The position numbers and the translations under genes were made by a program. Below, piece after piece: positions 5,270-7,297 of a stretch of 7,297 nucleotides of DNA. Source of the stretch: Desulfatirhabdium butyrativorans (GTDB lineage Bacteria; Desulfobacterota; Desulfobacteria; Desulfobacterales; DYRK01); NCBI GenBank assembly GCA_020718785.1, contig DYRK01000295.1, positions 1 through 7,297 on the forward strand, given 5' to 3'. The notes beneath the pieces were generated by a model. That model had not been told where the DNA came from. It worked only from the letters and a program-made list of their open reading frames with translations, and ran no database searches. Every line of letters starts with the position of its first letter. The stretch's first letter is position 1.

Positions 5270-5301
5270 CTTGTCTGACAGGACAAGCGGGACGCTTATC
5301 C
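5270..5301. repeat. Two overlapping alternative hairpins
   Basis: GGACAAGCG (5281-5289) pairs with CGCTTATCC (5293-5301) around GGA with one mismatch. CTTGTC (5270-5275) pairs with GACAAG (5282-5287) over 6 nt. Both use 5282-5287, so only one can form at a time. They lie directly after the PEGA/TPR stop codon. No U-tract follows on the minus strand, so it is at most a weak attenuator or an mRNA-stabilising element. It resembles GGACAAGCGGGACGC-type dispersed palindromes. Confidence 0.5.
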
Positions 5302-7205
5302 TACTGTTTCGGCGACTGATTATCTGTCTGCCCGGCAATTTCTTTTTCCATATTTTCCCTTGTTTCTCTGACGCGGTCAATTTTTTCCAGAATTGCAGCA
5401 TCTTTTATCGGAAGCTGTTCGTAAAGGCTTTCGATTTCTTTAAGATCACCGATAATTGTTTTCATCATCGGAATCTTATGACTGCTCACATCCGCGCCCT
5501 GTTTTTCCTCTGTCCTGAGTTTCTCATAGACCTCAAGTTCTTGGGAAAGCTTCTGTGTGAAGGGTTCGAGCTGTTCTGCGATGATCAGATTTTCCAGTTT
5601 GCCGAACCGGTTCTGAATCTCCCAGAACTCCGTTTCATCGGGGAGATACACGGCTTTATTGTCTTTCATATATTGGGCAATGAGCAGGTAGTTTCCGTAA
5701 AGGTTTTTCGATTCTCTGTAGTTTTTCCGGTCATATTCATTATTCCCAGCCGAACCGAAATATTTGAGAATATCATGGATTTTTACCCATGCCCGGCGGT
5801 TTTTTGGGTCTGTCTTCAATACTTCCTTATAGGTATCAAAGGCATTTTTTTCTTTCGGCAGGACAAACGAGCCAAGTGCAAACAGACTGTCAGCCTCTTT
5901 CAGCAGATTCTCAAGTGATTGGGCAATAGCTTTGAGTTCTTTCAGGCGGTTATGTATTTCCCGCGTGACCGGAGATGACTCAAGACTCGCATCCCCGAGG
6001 GACTGTGACATATACGAAGCAATCAGCAGGTATTTTCGGTAATAAAAACCTGCTTTCAGAAAAGCATTTTTTTTGTACGCCGTGTTTCCCCATATTTCAT
6101 ACCGCTTGCCCATTTCACGGATTTTTTCGCGTGCATGCTGATTTTCAGGATCCGCGGCTAATACGGTTTTATATATCTCAAAGGCATTTTTTCCCGCGGG
6201 AGTCGTAAAATAAACCTGATCGAACAGAGCGTCACCCTCTCTGAGCATGTCTTCCGCAGGTTTTACGGTATTGGCTTCCGACTGTTTCAGAAATGTCTCC
6301 ATTTCCCGGAAATCATCTTCCAGCGCACGGTCGCCGAGCGTATTCAGGGCATAGTGTATGACAGGAATACATTGCTGATAAAATTTTACCGCTTTGTCAT
6401 GATCATCTCCCACAGAGGCATTTTCCTGCTTGCAGAGTCCCGCAATTTCACGGATTTTTTTCAATGCGTGAATGTTTTCGGGATTGATCGTCAGTATTTC
6501 TTTATATCGCTCAAAGGCATTGTTTTTTTCCGGAGCGGCAAACTGCCGCTGTCCGAAAAACATATCCCCTTCTTTAAGAAGTTTTTCAATCCGTTCTGCC
6601 TGAGGGTTCAGTTCAAATCCGACCTCGGACACCTGACCCGATTCCACCAGTACCGATTTTGATTTTGCCGGGTAGCCCTGAGCCTTTACCCGCACAAAGG
6701 TATCGCCGACAGGGACAGCTTCCGCGGTCAGAGGTTCACCCGGCTGTGCGGTTCCCTCAAGCGTGTCGTTGATATAGACATCTGTGTTAAGAACATCGGT
6801 TATAATCCGGATGCTTCCGGAGGGTAAAGGGTTGAGCAGGGTGAAAGCGGTCTGTCCCGCAGACGTTTCTCCCCGCGTATCGGTCATTGTCGCGGTCACC
6901 GTAACCTGAGCCGATTCTCTTTCAATACCTTCCGGCAGGCTGTATGTCACCTCGGAGCCTGCGGCATCACCTGAGAATCCGCCCGGTCCTTCGATATTCC
7001 ATGAAAACTTTCCATCCTGTATGTCTGTCAGAACCTTTATCTTTACAGCTTTCTGTCCGGCACCGAGGCTGATCTTTTTTATATCCGGGGGATCGGTGAC
7101 AAGCTTCAGCACGGTCTGGGCGCGTGCCTGACCGCCCATGAAGATCAGACAGGGAAACGATAAGACAAACAAGGTGAAAACTATCTGTTTTCTATACATT
7201 TTCAA
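5301..7205 (-). CDS. Secreted PEGA-domain protein with three long TPR-like repeats
   Basis: This 634-aa protein has a Sec signal peptide (hydrophobic core about 8-24, probable cleavage after ARA at 27-29), so it is periplasmic or surface-exposed. Residues 31-127 look like a beta-sandwich (Ig-like) domain. Residues 130-199 form a PEGA domain (GSIRIITDVLNTDVYIND, ..VPVGDTFVRVKAQGYPAKSKSV). Three homologous helical units follow at about 204-300, 316-410 and 430-520. Each starts LL(K/R)E(G/A)D.(L/F)F, continues with KN(N)AFE.YK.(I/V)L..(D/N)P(E/K)N, and the latter two end with YL(L)IA.YM; the conserved Asp recurs at 214, 325 and 439. A charged helical tail (about 530-625) ends the protein. PEGA domains are common in surface and scaffold proteins. 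An upstream SD better fits the TTG at 7205; the ATG at 7199 is the alternative. It is the first gene after a promoter candidate and may lead the cluster. Confidence 0.85.
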   Translation of the reverse strand: MKMYRKQIVFTLFVLSFPCLIFMGGQARAQTVLKLVTDPPDIKKISLGAGQKAVKIKVLTDIQDGKFSWNIEGPGGFSGDAAGSEVTYSLPEGIERESAQVTVTATMTDTRGETSAGQTAFTLLNPLPSGSIRIITDVLNTDVYINDTLEGTAQPGEPLTAEAVPVGDTFVRVKAQGYPAKSKSVLVESGQVSEVGFELNPQAERIEKLLKEGDMFFGQRQFAAPEKNNAFERYKEILTINPENIHALKKIREIAGLCKQENASVGDDHDKAVKFYQQCIPVIHYALNTLGDRALEDDFREMETFLKQSEANTVKPAEDMLREGDALFDQVYFTTPAGKNAFEIYKTVLAADPENQHAREKIREMGKRYEIWGNTAYKKNAFLKAGFYYRKYLLIASYMSQSLGDASLESSPVTREIHNRLKELKAIAQSLENLLKEADSLFALGSFVLPKEKNAFDTYKEVLKTDPKNRRAWVKIHDILKYFGSAGNNEYDRKNYRESKNLYGNYLLIAQYMKDNKAVYLPDETEFWEIQNRFGKLENLIIAEQLEPFTQKLSQELEVYEKLRTEEKQGADVSSHKIPMMKTIIGDLKEIESLYEQLPIKDAAILEKIDRVRETRENMEKEIAGQTDNQSPKQ

Positions 7206-7210
7206 TAGTT

Positions 7211-7216
7211 CCTCCC
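7211..7216 (-). promoter_or_regulatory. Ribosome binding site GGGAGG favouring a TTG start
   Basis: GGGAGG lies 5 nt before a TTG (7205) and 11 nt before the in-frame ATG (7199). Spacing favours TTG, codon preference favours ATG. The choice changes the protein by two residues only and does not affect the signal peptide. Confidence 0.55.
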
Positions 7217-7253
7217 TATATGACGATATCAGATATGATTATAAAAATGTTTT

Positions 7254-7282
7254 TTTATACAGTTATCGGACAAAATAATCAA
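7254..7282 (-). promoter_or_regulatory. Candidate sigma70-type promoter of the gene cluster
   Basis: On the minus strand TTGATT (7282-7277) is followed after exactly 17 nt by TATAAA (7259-7254); both are close to the -35 and -10 consensus. Transcription would start near 7247, giving a leader of about 40 nt with the SD at its end. A second -10-like TATAAT lies at 7243-7238 without a good -35 partner. The region is AT-rich, so a chance match is possible. Confidence 0.5.
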
Positions 7283-7297
7283 GCGATTTCCTCGTTC

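Noticed and set aside
5271..5918. Long plus-strand open frame of 215 codons
   Set aside because: It runs antisense inside the PEGA/TPR gene, lacks any recognisable domain, is rich in Phe/Cys as expected for a shadow of a Lys/Glu-rich gene, and has no ribosome binding site worth noting.

Overview
The window looks like one block of chromosome from a Gram-negative bacterium. All six genes I accept are on the minus strand and read from about 7205 down to 221. Two have lipoprotein signal peptides, one has a Sec signal peptide, and one carries an OmpA-like domain, so a double membrane is likely. The moderate G+C, the PEGA and WHy envelope proteins and the many palindromic intergenic repeats would fit a Desulfobacterota-type genome, but that assignment is a weak inference.

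Layout in transcription order: a plausible sigma70-type promoter (7254-7282); a 634-aa secreted protein with an Ig-like region, a PEGA domain and three long TPR-like repeats (7205-5301); an OmpA-domain lipoprotein (5209-4205); then three tightly packed genes. These are an orotate-PRTase-like protein with a C-terminal TRSP domain (4176-3127), a StiP-type PRTase-fold protein with a C-terminal PELOTA-like domain (3137-2160), and a HAD phosphatase (2181-1447). They overlap by 11 and 22 nt. Next comes a 389-bp gene-free stretch packed with palindromes and a duplicated end of the HAD gene, then a lipoprotein with two WHy (LEA14-like) domains (1057-221), and a probable terminator (112-140).

The centre of interest is the PRTase-TRSP / StiP-PELOTA / HAD trio. 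Comparative genomics of tellurite-resistance (ter) operons has described this combination as the core of a predicted pathway for a nucleoside-like metabolite. Typical ter partners (TerD, TerC, ATP-grasp, CitE-like lyase) are absent from this window, and the trio instead follows two envelope genes. Several family signatures are altered: TRSP reads TLSP, and a normally conserved StiP segment is eroded. This is therefore either a divergent stand-alone branch of the system or a cluster whose remaining members lie elsewhere. No biochemical product can be deduced from the sequence.

The intergenic region 1058-1446 is the second point of interest. A palindrome followed by a spacer and an exact 46-bp copy of the HAD gene end is arranged twice in tandem, and the second spacer looks like a 130-bp MITE-like element with imperfect terminal inverted repeats and two internal hairpins.
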